Source of the DNA: an uncultured Lachnospiraceae bacterium
GTDB taxonomy: Bacteria > Bacillota > Clostridia > Lachnospirales > Lachnospiraceae
DNA: 39,088 nucleotides
NCBI GenBank assembly: GCA_900315495.1
Contig: OMZJ01000017.1
Span: forward strand, 1-39,088
Direction: 5' to 3'
A program made the translations under genes and the position numbers. Under the pieces are notes generated by a model. That model made no database searches. It was not told the DNA's origin and saw nothing but the letters and a program-made list of their open reading frames with translations. Of the stretch, positions 16,133 through 24,728 are shown piece after piece. Within the stretch, counting starts at the first letter, position 1. Each line of letters begins with the position of its first letter.

Positions 16133-18027
16133 TACAGAAAAACATGAAGAAAGATGAAAACAATCCGAACGAGAAGAAGCGAAATCGTCCGCACGCACCG
16201 GTCAGACATCCCGCGGCCGTGTACCGGCGCAGAAGAATCCTGGTGGGAATCGGCGGCATTGCGGCCGTCATTGCCCTGATTGCGCTCCTCTCCCTGGGAA
16301 TCCGAAGGCTGATTCCGTCGCGCAGGCGCTACAGCCGGACAGATTATTTCGGTCTTGCGGAAGATACCCAGACCGGACTGATGGTGGATGACAGCCGCAT
16401 CTCAGCGTTTCCGCAGCAGTTTGACGCCACGTGGTACTTGGATCTGGATACCGTATATCATTCCGTCTGCAATAAGTTCTATTATGACGGTGCCGTACTT
16501 CTGTATACCGGCCCGCTGACGACCTGGGAGGCGGTCCCGGGGGAAAAAAAATACACGGATACGGACGGAAATGAGACGGAGACCGAATATACGCCCTGTC
16601 TGCTGTCCGACAGCACCCTTTATATCAGCCTGGATTATCTGCAGCAGATCGGCTATGCCTACTATACTTATGAGGCCGATGAGAACTTTCTCTGGATCCG
16701 GACAGAATTCGGGACAGTCAGCACGGCCTCTCTCCGGCGCGCGGAAGCACTCCGCACATCCTCGGGTATCCACGGAAGCGTGATCGAAACACTGGAAAAA
16801 GGCGATGCGGTGACGATCCTTCAGGAGGGAGCGCGCTGGGATCTGGTGCAGTCGGCGGACGGACTGGTCGGCTGTGTCCGGAAAAAACGCCTGACAGATG
16901 CCGTCGAGGTGCAGGTGCCGGTGCCGGACGGGCGGAGCCTGCCGGACTATACGACGCACCAGCTGGATTCGACGGTGGTGATGGCCTGGCATCAGGTCTT
17001 TACGGAATCCGGCATCAAGGCGCTGCCGGATTACCTGGCGCGGGCAGACAGCATGAATGTCATCACGCCGACCTGGATTACAGTCAGCAATGAAGAGGGC
17101 AGCATCCGGTCTCTGGCCGATGCGGATTACGTGAAGATGGCCCACGAGGCGGGTGTTCAGGTCTGGGTGATGGTCGACAACATCAACATCGATATTGACG
17201 AGGCACAGCTTCTGGGGTATACCTCCCACCGGCGGACCCTGACCGAAAACATCATCCATGAAGTGCTGCGGGTCGGCGCGGACGGCGTCAACCTGGATTT
17301 CGAGGCTGTCGGCTCATCCAACGCCGAAGCCCTGCTGCAATATATCCGGGAGCTCTCGGCGGCGTGCCGGAAAAACGGCCTGACCTTCTCGGTGGACAAT
17401 TATTCGCCGATGCCGCATACGGCCTATTATGACCGCACCCAGCAGGGACAGATCATTGACTATGTCATTGTCATGGCTTACGATGAACATTACGGCGGGG
17501 ATGATACGGCTGGTTCCACGTCGGACATCGGCTGGGTCGAGCAGTCTGCGGAGCGCACGATGGAAGAAGTGCCTGCGGACCGGGTGATTGTAGGCCTGCC
17601 GTTCTACACCAGACTCTGGAAGGAAACACCTGCAGATCTGGCGGAGGAAGGCGCATCCCTTGTTACCAATGACAATTCTCCTTTCGGCACGTACCAGCTG
17701 ACCAGTAAGGAAGTGAGCATGCAGACCGCGCGGGACACCGTGGCGGAACACAGCGTGACGCCGGAATGGCTGGAGGATGCCCAGCAGTTTTACGCGGAAT
17801 ATATGGAGGACGGCAGCCGCTTCCGCATCTGGCTGGAGGAGGCGTCCTCCATCGGGATCAAGACACAGACTGCGCTGTCCTACCAGACTGCCGGCGTGGC
17901 CTATTTCAAGCTCGGCATGGAGACCGCGGATGCATGGGATGCGATCCGGCAGGTCCTGAACGGAGAGACCGTCACGGCGCCGACGGCATGGAATTACGGC
18001 GAGGAGACGACCGAGGCAGAGAACTGA
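16096..18027 (+). CDS. membrane-anchored GH18-family protein with stalk and SH3 domains
   Basis: A 643-residue protein. A very basic N-terminus (1-47) is followed by one membrane anchor (about 48-68), a stalk-type domain similar to the copper-amine-oxidase N-terminal/stalk family (about 98-205), a bacterial SH3 domain (about 208-275), then a GH18 domain (about 295-600). The GH18 motif DGVNLDFE (396-403) is intact with catalytic Glu 403. Relatives such as SleL/YaaH/YdhD cleave peptidoglycan between N-acetylglucosamine and muramic acid delta-lactam or related bonds; here the substrate is probably cell-wall glycan (inference). A short acidic/Thr-rich tail ends the protein. ATG at 16096 has GGAAGG 5 bases upstream; an in-frame ATG at 16144 is poorly spaced. 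A terminator just upstream suggests attenuation or partial read-through. Confidence 0.85.
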   Translation: MKKHPSAAGRRGLQKNMKKDENNPNEKKRNRPHAPVRHPAAVYRRRRILVGIGGIAAVIALIALLSLGIRRLIPSRRRYSRTDYFGLAEDTQTGLMVDDSRISAFPQQFDATWYLDLDTVYHSVCNKFYYDGAVLLYTGPLTTWEAVPGEKKYTDTDGNETETEYTPCLLSDSTLYISLDYLQQIGYAYYTYEADENFLWIRTEFGTVSTASLRRAEALRTSSGIHGSVIETLEKGDAVTILQEGARWDLVQSADGLVGCVRKKRLTDAVEVQVPVPDGRSLPDYTTHQLDSTVVMAWHQVFTESGIKALPDYLARADSMNVITPTWITVSNEEGSIRSLADADYVKMAHEAGVQVWVMVDNINIDIDEAQLLGYTSHRRTLTENIIHEVLRVGADGVNLDFEAVGSSNAEALLQYIRELSAACRKNGLTFSVDNYSPMPHTAYYDRTQQGQIIDYVIVMAYDEHYGGDDTAGSTSDIGWVEQSAERTMEEVPADRVIVGLPFYTRLWKETPADLAEEGASLVTNDNSPFGTYQLTSKEVSMQTARDTVAEHSVTPEWLEDAQQFYAEYMEDGSRFRIWLEEASSIGIKTQTALSYQTAGVAYFKLGMETADAWDAIRQVLNGETVTAPTAWNYGEETTEAEN

Positions 18028-18149
18028 CGCCTGACGATGCCGGAGAACAGCACTTTGCCGAAGGGTGCAGCATGCCGGTGAAACAGATATGCAAAGACCG
18101 GAATCCGCCGGAGAGCAGCGGATTCCGGCCGGATGAAGGCTTGAGAGAA

Positions 18150-19220
18150 ATGAAAACGATTATCAGAAAAATGATGCAGCCGGACAGGAAGACTGCGGAG
18201 GAAGCCGCGCGGATCTGGAGGGCGGGCGGCCTGGTCGCCTTTCCGACGGAAACCGTGTACGGACTGGGCGGAAACGGCCTGGATGCCTCGGCATCCGAAA
18301 AAATCTATGCGGCAAAGTGCCGCCCCTCCGACAATCCGCTGATTCTGCACATCGCGGAGAGAAGCCAATTGGACGGACTGGTCCGGAAGATCACGCCGCA
18401 GGCGGAGAAACTGATGAAGACATTCTGGCCTGGGCCTCTCACATTGATTTTTGAAAAATCGGAACAGGTTCCTCTGGAAACCACGGGCGGCCTGCAGACG
18501 GCTGCCATCCGCATGCCGTCGCATCCGGTGGCCCATTATCTTCTGCAGACAGCGGGAATCCCCATTGCGGCGCCGTCCGCCAATCGGTCCGGCCGTCCGA
18601 GCCCGACGACGGCACATCATGTGATCGAGGATCTGGACGGCAGAATCGATATGATCATCGACGGCGGGGATGTGGGAATCGGCGTGGAGTCCACCATTGT
18701 GGATCTGACGGGGGATATCCCCTGCCTGCTGCGCCCGGGCTACATCACGGTGGAAGATCTGGAGGCGGCCGTCGGAAAGATCGATCTGGACCCGGCTATC
18801 TACCATCAGGTTTCGGCGAATGTACACCCCAAGGCACCGGGCATGAAATACCGGCACTATGCGCCGAAGGCGGATATGGCGATCGTGCAGGGGTACGATG
18901 AGGCCGTTGTTTCCTATATCAATCGGCAGATCGCGCTGCATCCGGATCAGAAGATCGGCGTCCTGGCAACAACGGAAAATGCGTCCAAATACCAGGGCGG
19001 GCTGGTGTTGTGCGTCGGAGATCAGAGGAACATGGCGGAAGTGGCCCACAACCTGTTCGGTGCGCTGCGCAGATTTGATGATCTCGGTGTGGATCAGATT
19101 TATTCGGAGAGCTTTACAACAAAAGGAGAGGGCCTGGCCGTCATGAATCGTCTGATGAAAGCGGCCGGACATACAGTCATCAGACTGGAGGGAGCGGACA
19201 ATGACAGCCATTGGATGTGA
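18150..19220 (+). CDS. sua5: L-threonylcarbamoyladenylate synthase, Sua5 type
   Basis: Makes threonylcarbamoyl-AMP from threonine, bicarbonate and ATP for the t6A37 tRNA modification. The 356-residue protein has the full Sua5 layout: an N-terminal YrdC domain with FPTETVYGLGGN, the K-x-R motif (KCRPSDNPLILHI) and PSANRSGRPSPTTA, then the linker HPKAPGMKYRHYAPKA and a C-terminal Sua5 domain. The frame is open upstream to 17766 inside the GH18 gene, but that part is a shadow. I chose ATG 18150, which keeps a normal N-terminus; the upstream signal is only a modest GAAGG. The end overlaps rpiB by 20 bases. The gap from the GH18 gene (122 bases) shows no terminator. Confidence 0.92.
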   Translation: MKTIIRKMMQPDRKTAEEAARIWRAGGLVAFPTETVYGLGGNGLDASASEKIYAAKCRPSDNPLILHIAERSQLDGLVRKITPQAEKLMKTFWPGPLTLIFEKSEQVPLETTGGLQTAAIRMPSHPVAHYLLQTAGIPIAAPSANRSGRPSPTTAHHVIEDLDGRIDMIIDGGDVGIGVESTIVDLTGDIPCLLRPGYITVEDLEAAVGKIDLDPAIYHQVSANVHPKAPGMKYRHYAPKADMAIVQGYDEAVVSYINRQIALHPDQKIGVLATTENASKYQGGLVLCVGDQRNMAEVAHNLFGALRRFDDLGVDQIYSESFTTKGEGLAVMNRLMKAAGHTVIRLEGADNDSHWM

Positions 19221-19662
19221 TCAGGGCGGATTTGCACTGAAGCAGGAGATTCTCAAATATCTGGAGCAGGAGAAAATTCCGTACAAGGATTTCGGGAGTT
19301 ACGACACGGCTTCCGTCGATTATCCCCTGATTGCGGAAAAGGTAGCCCGGGCGGTTGCGTCGGGTGAATACGAAAACGGTATTCTGATTTGCGGAACCGG
19401 CATCGGTGTGTCCATTGCCGCCAACAAGATCAAGGGAATCCGGGCTGCCCTGTGCAGTGACTGCTTCAGCGCAGAGGCAACCAGGCAGCATAATAACGCC
19501 AACATTCTGTGTATGGGCGGCCGGGTGCTCGGCACGGGGCTGGCCGTGAAGATTACCGATACCTTCCTGAAGACGCCGTTTTCCGGTGTGGACCGGCATC
19601 AGAGGCGGATCGACGAGATCAGCGCGCTGGAGAACGGGACGGCGGACAATCAGAGGCAGTAA
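19201..19662 (+). CDS. rpiB: ribose 5-phosphate isomerase B
   Basis: Interconverts ribose 5-phosphate and ribulose 5-phosphate in the pentose phosphate pathway. 153 residues, the usual LacAB/RpiB length. The catalytic Cys segment ICGTGIGVSIAANK and the RQHNNANILCMGGR segment with the conserved His are present. The N-terminal motif reads GCDQGGFALK, with Gln where the best-known enzymes have His (DH-x-G-F). A related sugar-phosphate isomerase activity cannot be excluded. GGAGGGAG at 19187-19194 drives the ATG at 19201, which lies inside the end of sua5, so the pair is coupled. A clear terminator follows. Confidence 0.9.
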   Translation: MTAIGCDQGGFALKQEILKYLEQEKIPYKDFGSYDTASVDYPLIAEKVARAVASGEYENGILICGTGIGVSIAANKIKGIRAALCSDCFSAEATRQHNNANILCMGGRVLGTGLAVKITDTFLKTPFSGVDRHQRRIDEISALENGTADNQRQ

Positions 19663-19691
19663 CCGGCAGATCCGGCGAATGACAGGCGGCC

Positions 19692-19734
19692 GGCAGATCC
19701 GTTCCATGCGGGGCAGCGGATCTGCCCTCCTTTT
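19692..19734 (+). terminator. intrinsic terminator of the sua5-rpiB unit
   Basis: A perfect 10-bp stem, GGCAGATCCG (19692-19701) with CGGATCTGCC (19717-19726), followed by CTCCTTTTGT. Confidence 0.8.
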
Positions 19735-19737
19735 GTA

Positions 19738-20235
19738 TCAGGAGAAGTCCGGAAGATAGGGGGCCTTCGTCAGCACGGCGCTGATGCGCTCGAAGGAGCG
19801 GTCATAGACAGCATTCAGCAGCCGGTCCAGCCGGCGCAGCGCGCACAGGAGGAGTTTCCGTGAAAGAATCCCGGACTCGTAGGCGTCGGCCAGTTCATCC
19901 AGGTCGACGACGCGGATGCTGCCGTCGGAATAGATCTTGACGTCCGCCAGAAGGTCCGTAAAGACCCAGGTTTTTCCGTCGGGGGAAACCTGCGCGTCAA
20001 TGATGTCGCAGTACCAGTACAGGAAACGGCCGGCCGGGCCGTAAAAACGGCTGATCTTGATGCCGTCCGACAGCAGATAGAGCGAATTTCCGCAGGTCAG
20101 ATCGCACCGGGGCTTCAGCGCCTTCCAGCTGGTAATCAGCGTATTTCCGTCGAAAAATAAAATGCGGTCGTTTTTCAGCGGGACACATTCCTCGGGGATC
20201 AGTCTTTTCCGATACATGAGGATTTCTTCTGCCAT
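19738..20235 (-). CDS. DUF402-domain protein
   Basis: A 165-residue protein matching the DUF402 family: FLYWYCDIIDAQV with the conserved Tyr/Trp/Cys/Asp, FTDLLADVKIYSDGSIRVVDLDELADA with the metal-binding-type Asp/Glu residues, and a helical C-terminus. Characterised DUF402 relatives hydrolyse nucleoside tri/diphosphates or act in RNA metabolism; the substrate here is unknown. The ATG at 20235 has GAGGAG upstream at good spacing; an extension to 20313 has no ribosome binding site and would overlap the leader. It converges on rpiB and has its own promoter at 20339-20367. Confidence 0.85.
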   Translation of the reverse strand: MAEEILMYRKRLIPEECVPLKNDRILFFDGNTLITSWKALKPRCDLTCGNSLYLLSDGIKISRFYGPAGRFLYWYCDIIDAQVSPDGKTWVFTDLLADVKIYSDGSIRVVDLDELADAYESGILSRKLLLCALRRLDRLLNAVYDRSFERISAVLTKAPYLPDFS

Positions 20236-20305
20236 GAGATCACTCCTCTCACCGGCTGCGGGACAGGCCGGAATGCCAGACGGAAGCGGAACAAAACAAC
20301 CATTC

Positions 20306-20319
20306 GACAACAAGTTGTC
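20306..20319. promoter_or_regulatory. 14-bp inverted repeat in the DUF402 leader
   Basis: GACAAC-AA-GTTGTC, about 20-33 bases downstream of the -10 box of the DUF402 promoter. It could be a repressor operator, but there is no direct evidence. Confidence 0.3.
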
Positions 20320-20338
20320 AGACTTTTAAACTTTTCTC

Positions 20339-20367
20339 AGTATATCATTCGGAAATAGCGATTTCAA
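20339..20367 (-). promoter_or_regulatory. sigma-A promoter of the DUF402 gene
   Basis: On the minus strand TTGAAA (20362-20367), 17-base spacer, TATACT (20339-20344). A convincing promoter for the divergent 20458-22992 gene was not found in the remaining AT-rich sequence. Confidence 0.75.
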
Positions 20368-20457
20368 TGATTTTATAAAATTCTGTATCAAATCAGATGG
20401 CAGCCCGGCGCTGCTTCTGAATGGAAGGGAAAAGTTTGAACAACGGAGCAATCAACC

Positions 20458-22992
20458 ATGAAGAAAAAGATCAGACACGCCTTTCTGCTCATTCTGCTGT
20501 TCGCAGCGGCGGTCGTTGGAATTCTGTACTATACCTCGTACCGGAATCGGAAAATAGTAACCAGTTCCGTGATGCCGGCGTCCTTTCTTCCCATGGTGGA
20601 ATTTGACGAGGGAGACCTGTGCAGAAATATTCTGCAGGGATTCACGACCGAACCGGACGCAGACAGCCTTCATGGCCTGATCACGCCGCTGTCTGACAAG
20701 AGACAGCTGACGATCCGGATCCGCCCCTGCGGCGCAGAGATCCGTCAGGTGATCTATCAGCTCCGGTCCCTGGACGGGAAGGATCTGGTGGAAGACGGCA
20801 TCCTCACCGGATTTTCGGAAGAAAACGGGGAGATGTCGAAGGAGCTTCAGCTGGCAAACCTGATGGAGGACGGCCGGGAGTATCTGCTGATCCTTCGGCT
20901 GGACCTGCCCGACACGACGGCACGGTATTACAGCCGGGTGATCAGGATGTCGGACAATGCCACCGATGAGATGCTGGATTTTATCCGGCAGTTCTCGGAG
21001 GCGTCCCGTTCGGACGATCCCTCGATGATCACCAATTATATCCAGCCGGACAGCTCGATGGCAAACGACGATCTCTCCGACATCAACATTCATTCCAGAT
21101 ATGCGATGTTTACCTGGAACGGCCTGAAGCCGAAGGTCGTTTCGGATGTCCGGGCAGAGATCAGCGAGTTGAGCGAAAGCCAGATGACGGCAGCACTGAT
21201 CTATCAGATTCAGATCGGCACAGGTGACGCGCGGCAGACGTGTGACGTGACGGAAAAATTCGTGGTGCGCTACCGCAATGACACACGGTATCTGCTCGAT
21301 TATGAGAGGACCTGTGACGCACAGTTTGCGCTGCATTCGCTGCAGCTGAATAACGGGAACCTGTGGCTTGGCATCACCTCCCGCGATGCGGTGCAGATGG
21401 ATTCGCCGGACGGGAAAACGCACGCCTATGTCTATGACGGACTGCTGTTTACCTACGGGGAAACGGAAAACCATCTGTCGCAGATCTTCACCTTCCGGGA
21501 CGGGGACGATGAGAGAACAAAGAATGCCGGTCTTGCCGAGATCCGGCCGGTGCGGGTCGGCGACGACGGCAGTGTGGATTTCATGGTGTCCGGGTACTTT
21601 TGCCGCGGCAGCCATGAGGGGAATGTCGGTCTGGCCTTTTACCGGTATACGCCGGAGAACCGGGAAATCGCGGAGATGTTTTTCCTGTCCTCCGCGGAGA
21701 GCAGCGAAGTCTTCCGCACGCGGGTCGGGAAGCTCTCGTTTGTGAGCAGCAGCGGCATGCTGTACTTCGTGTATGACGGCAGCCTGTATTCGGTGGACCT
21801 GACCAGCGGTGAATCCCAGGTGATTGCAGACAGCACGGACCTGTCCACCATGAGCATGAGTGATGACAGCAGCACGGCTGCGTGGCTGACCGAAGGGGAC
21901 GGAGGTACGGAGATCACGGCAGTCAGCCTCGAAGACGGAACCATGTTTCATATCCGCCCGGAGGATGGACAGACGCTCCGGCTAATCGGTTTCATCGGAA
22001 ATGACCTGATCTACGGGACGGGGCTGGCGGGAGAGACGGTGACCGGTGCGGACGGCAGCGAGACCTCCCTGCTCTCCAGACTCTCCTTTGTCCAGATTGG
22101 ATCGGAGATGACGGAGGAGGGCAGCTACGAAAAGAGCGGCATCCGTATCCGGGACGCCGTGATCTCGGAGGATAAAATCACGGTTCGCTGCGTGACGGGC
22201 GGGCAGGGAGACTGGACGGATGCCCCGGATGATCAGATCTTTCTGACGTCGGATACGGAAAAATCCGCAAAGCCTGCTGTACAGACCGCCGGAAGCGACA
22301 GCGGTCTTCTGGCGCAGAAAGTCCTTGCCGTCGGCGCGGATCCTTCCGGTCTGACGACGGATACCAGTGAATGCCGGATTCCGGAGGATGAACCGGCGGC
22401 AGCCTTTACGCCGGCCGGTGCGCTTCGGCCGATCGGATACCGCGTATATGCGGGCGGGGAACTCATGGAGTGCACAGACAGCCTGTCCGAGGCCATTCAG
22501 GCGGCCTATCCGCTGTTTGGCAGGGTGATTGCCGGCGCCGGAACTGAGATGTGGTCCCGCGGCACGAGAGCGCTGCAGATTTTCCTCGAGCCGGCTGCAT
22601 TGCAGGAGAGCGATCCGGCGAAGGCGCTCCTGACGGCGCTTTCCGACTTCATCGCCTTTGAAAATGGAACGTCCCGGTCCGGTGCGGAGGTTCCGGCAGT
22701 GGAGGCATCGGATGCGCAGGAAGCAGAGAGCATTCTCGCGGAGCGCTTCTCCGGCAGGCTTCTGCGGCTGTCGGGATGCTCTGTCGTGGAGACGCTTTAT
22801 TATGTCAGCCAGGGACATCTGATCCTGCTGATTCCGGAAGACGGCAGCGCCGTCCTTCTCACGGGATATCAGTCCGGCTCCGTCCGTCTCTTCGACCCTG
22901 TGGCGCAGACTTACACCGATGTTGCCATGGAGGAGGCAGAGGCAGAGTACGGAGGCGGAAACAGCGCGATGTTTGCCGTGGCAGACAAATGA
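20458..22992 (+). CDS. large membrane-anchored extracytoplasmic protein with degenerate C39-like C-terminus
   Basis: 844 residues. An N-terminal basic segment and one hydrophobic helix (about 7-25) anchor a large outside part. The middle (about 310-560) reads like beta-propeller or WD-type repeats (recurrent patterns such as GMLYFVYDGSLYSVDLTSGE and AAWLTEGDGGTEITAVSLEDG), where each unit pairs a measured value with a display-like strand. The last 100 residues (about 745-844) resemble a C39-like papain-fold peptidase domain: SQGHLILLIPEDGSAVLLTGYQ, then VRLFDP. The usual catalytic His of the G-H-x-V-x-L-T-G-Y motif is Ser 797, and no matching Cys is evident, so it is probably inactive. Function is unknown. 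ATG at 20458 has GGAG upstream. A terminator at 23010-23049 separates it from the exporter operon. Confidence 0.75.
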   Translation: MKKKIRHAFLLILLFAAAVVGILYYTSYRNRKIVTSSVMPASFLPMVEFDEGDLCRNILQGFTTEPDADSLHGLITPLSDKRQLTIRIRPCGAEIRQVIYQLRSLDGKDLVEDGILTGFSEENGEMSKELQLANLMEDGREYLLILRLDLPDTTARYYSRVIRMSDNATDEMLDFIRQFSEASRSDDPSMITNYIQPDSSMANDDLSDINIHSRYAMFTWNGLKPKVVSDVRAEISELSESQMTAALIYQIQIGTGDARQTCDVTEKFVVRYRNDTRYLLDYERTCDAQFALHSLQLNNGNLWLGITSRDAVQMDSPDGKTHAYVYDGLLFTYGETENHLSQIFTFRDGDDERTKNAGLAEIRPVRVGDDGSVDFMVSGYFCRGSHEGNVGLAFYRYTPENREIAEMFFLSSAESSEVFRTRVGKLSFVSSSGMLYFVYDGSLYSVDLTSGESQVIADSTDLSTMSMSDDSSTAAWLTEGDGGTEITAVSLEDGTMFHIRPEDGQTLRLIGFIGNDLIYGTGLAGETVTGADGSETSLLSRLSFVQIGSEMTEEGSYEKSGIRIRDAVISEDKITVRCVTGGQGDWTDAPDDQIFLTSDTEKSAKPAVQTAGSDSGLLAQKVLAVGADPSGLTTDTSECRIPEDEPAAAFTPAGALRPIGYRVYAGGELMECTDSLSEAIQAAYPLFGRVIAGAGTEMWSRGTRALQIFLEPAALQESDPAKALLTALSDFIAFENGTSRSGAEVPAVEASDAQEAESILAERFSGRLLRLSGCSVVETLYYVSQGHLILLIPEDGSAVLLTGYQSGSVRLFDPVAQTYTDVAMEEAEAEYGGGNSAMFAVADK

Positions 22993-23009
22993 CAGGAAAT
23001 CTTCTCTCG

Positions 23010-23049
23010 AAACCCTCTTTGCCGGGCGGACCGGTGAGGAGGTTTTTTT
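23010..23049 (+). terminator. intrinsic terminator after the 844-residue protein
   Basis: AAACC and CTC (23010-23018) pair with GAG and GGTTT near 23036-23045 around a two-base bulge, with an inner CCGG/CCGG helix, followed by seven T residues. Confidence 0.7.
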
Positions 23050-23108
23050 GTGCCCGCTGAGAAAAGAAATCGTACAGAAATTGTAAGGTTTGCGGGTTGC
23101 CGGATCCC

Positions 23109-23136
23109 TTGTAATTAAAGGGAGGGATGCTATAAT
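23109..23136 (+). promoter_or_regulatory. sigma-A promoter of the MacAB-like exporter operon
   Basis: TTGTAA (23109-23114), 16-base spacer, perfect TATAAT (23131-23136). Expected start near 23143, giving a leader of about 29 bases with the GGGAGGGA ribosome binding site at 23153-23160. Confidence 0.8.
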
Positions 23137-23171
23137 GATCAACAGAATTTCCGGGAGGGAAATGATTTATC

Positions 23172-24728
23172 ATGAAAAAAGGAATCAGGATTTTTCTGCT
23201 AGTGCTGGCTGCTGCGGCAGTCGGCGGCGGTATCTTTGTGCATTACCATGGCGTGCCTTCGGAGGTCACCCTTCCGCTCATCGGAACGGTCAGGCTGCCG
23301 GCGCTTCCGGGGAGCGGAAGTTTGGCGTCGGATGAGTCAAAGGTCTATGTGACGTCTGTAGGGACGATCACCGGCCGCGGCGTTCTGGGGCTGACCAATC
23401 ACTATTCCGGAAAAGTGGAAACCAGGCAGCAGGTTTCAGTCAGCTTTGATTCGACGAAGAAACTCGGCGAACTGTTTGTCAGCGCTGGGGACACGGTGAA
23501 AAAGGGCGATCCGCTGTTTTCCTACGACGCGGAGGAGCTTCAGCAGAAACTGCAGCAGGCCGATCTGGAGCTGGAGGAGATGAACAATACCCTGTCCAGC
23601 CAGATGGAGCAGCTGGATACGCTTCAGAAAGCGGCGGCAAAGGCGAAGGCCGATCAGCAGCAGGCCTACAGCATCCAGATCCTGCAGCAGCAGAATACCA
23701 TCAGCCGCCAGCAGTACAACATTGCGGCCAAGCAGCTGGAGCGCGCGAGAATCGCAAAGGACATTGACAATATCGTCGTCACGAGCCCGATTGACGGAAT
23801 GATTAAAACCATTAACAGCAGCGCCGCGGGCCAGTCCGATCTCTCTTCCGATACGGGAAGCACCGGATCATCCGGCAGCGGTGATTCCAGCGCATACATG
23901 ACGATTCTGGAAACCGGAGACTATCTGGTGCACGGCGAGGTCAGCGAGATGAATTTCTCAGACCTGTACATCGGACAGCCCCTTCTGATTTCTCCGCGCT
24001 CCGACGACAGCAAGGTCTATCATGGCACGATCAAAAAGATCGAGACCGAGGCGGACTCCGGCAGCACGAATTCGATGTACAGCGACAACAGCGGCCAGAC
24101 CGCGAGCAAATATTCCTTTTATGTGGAATTCACGGACAAACCGGACCTGATGCTGGGCCAGCATGTCATTATGACGCCGGACAACGGAGAGACGCAGAAA
24201 GAGGGACTGTGGCTGCCGAACGGCTATCTGTTTGAACAGGACGGAACGACGTATGTCTGGTCCGAGGATGCGGAGAAAAAAATCCGCAGAACCCAGGTAC
24301 AGACCGGAGATGTGGATGAAGAGTCCGAGGAGACACAGATTCTCTCCGGCCTCTCCCTGACCGACGCCATCGCCTGGCCGGAGGATTTCATCCAGGACGG
24401 CATGAGCTGCACCGACAGCCAGGAAGGGATGTCCGCGGACGGAGGATACCCGGCAGACGGCGGGTTTTCGGAAGAGAGCGGGACGTTCGAAGACAGCGCG
24501 TATTTTGACGACAGCGGGATCTCATCGGAAAGCGGAATGTACGAAGACAGCGGATACCCGGCAGACAGCGGCTATCCGGCGGACGGCGCAATTCCCGCAG
24601 AGGGCGGGAACGCCGGAATCCATGCAGAGGATGGGAATGCCGGCATCCATGCAGAGGGCGGGAATGCCGGAGCCAATGCAGAGGACGGAAACGCCGGAGT
24701 CAATGCAGACGGAGGGGACGGCATATGA
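23172..24728 (+). CDS. HlyD/MacA-type membrane-fusion protein with acidic repetitive tail
   Basis: 518 residues. A signal-anchor helix (about 6-24), first half of the lipoyl domain (about 80-118, ending GDTVKKGDPLFSYD), a coiled-coil hairpin (about 119-198, Gln/Leu rich), second lipoyl half (VVTSPIDGMIKTI), then beta-barrel segments to about 400. Such proteins link an ABC permease to the outside in MacAB-type exporters. The last 110 residues are unusual: an acidic Gly/Ser/Asp/Tyr-rich stretch (GYPADSGYPADG pattern) followed by four 9-residue repeats of the G-N-A-G-x-x-A-E type. The stop overlaps the ATPase start (ATGA). It begins the operon from the promoter at 23109. Confidence 0.88.
   Translation: MKKGIRIFLLVLAAAAVGGGIFVHYHGVPSEVTLPLIGTVRLPALPGSGSLASDESKVYVTSVGTITGRGVLGLTNHYSGKVETRQQVSVSFDSTKKLGELFVSAGDTVKKGDPLFSYDAEELQQKLQQADLELEEMNNTLSSQMEQLDTLQKAAAKAKADQQQAYSIQILQQQNTISRQQYNIAAKQLERARIAKDIDNIVVTSPIDGMIKTINSSAAGQSDLSSDTGSTGSSGSGDSSAYMTILETGDYLVHGEVSEMNFSDLYIGQPLLISPRSDDSKVYHGTIKKIETEADSGSTNSMYSDNSGQTASKYSFYVEFTDKPDLMLGQHVIMTPDNGETQKEGLWLPNGYLFEQDGTTYVWSEDAEKKIRRTQVQTGDVDEESEETQILSGLSLTDAIAWPEDFIQDGMSCTDSQEGMSADGGYPADGGFSEESGTFEDSAYFDDSGISSESGMYEDSGYPADSGYPADGAIPAEGGNAGIHAEDGNAGIHAEGGNAGANAEDGNAGVNADGGDGI
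24603..24710 (+). repeat. four 27-bp in-frame repeats
   Basis: Units at 24603, 24630, 24657 and 24684, each encoding nine residues of the form (G/D)GNAG(I/A/V)(H/N)A(E/D). Units differ by a few bases. They make up most of the C-terminal end of the membrane-fusion protein. Confidence 0.85.

Noticed and set aside
17766..18149. Upstream extension of sua5 into the GH18 gene
   Set aside because: It is out of frame with the GH18 domain, which is well supported to its stop, and the Sua5 N-terminus starts at 18150.
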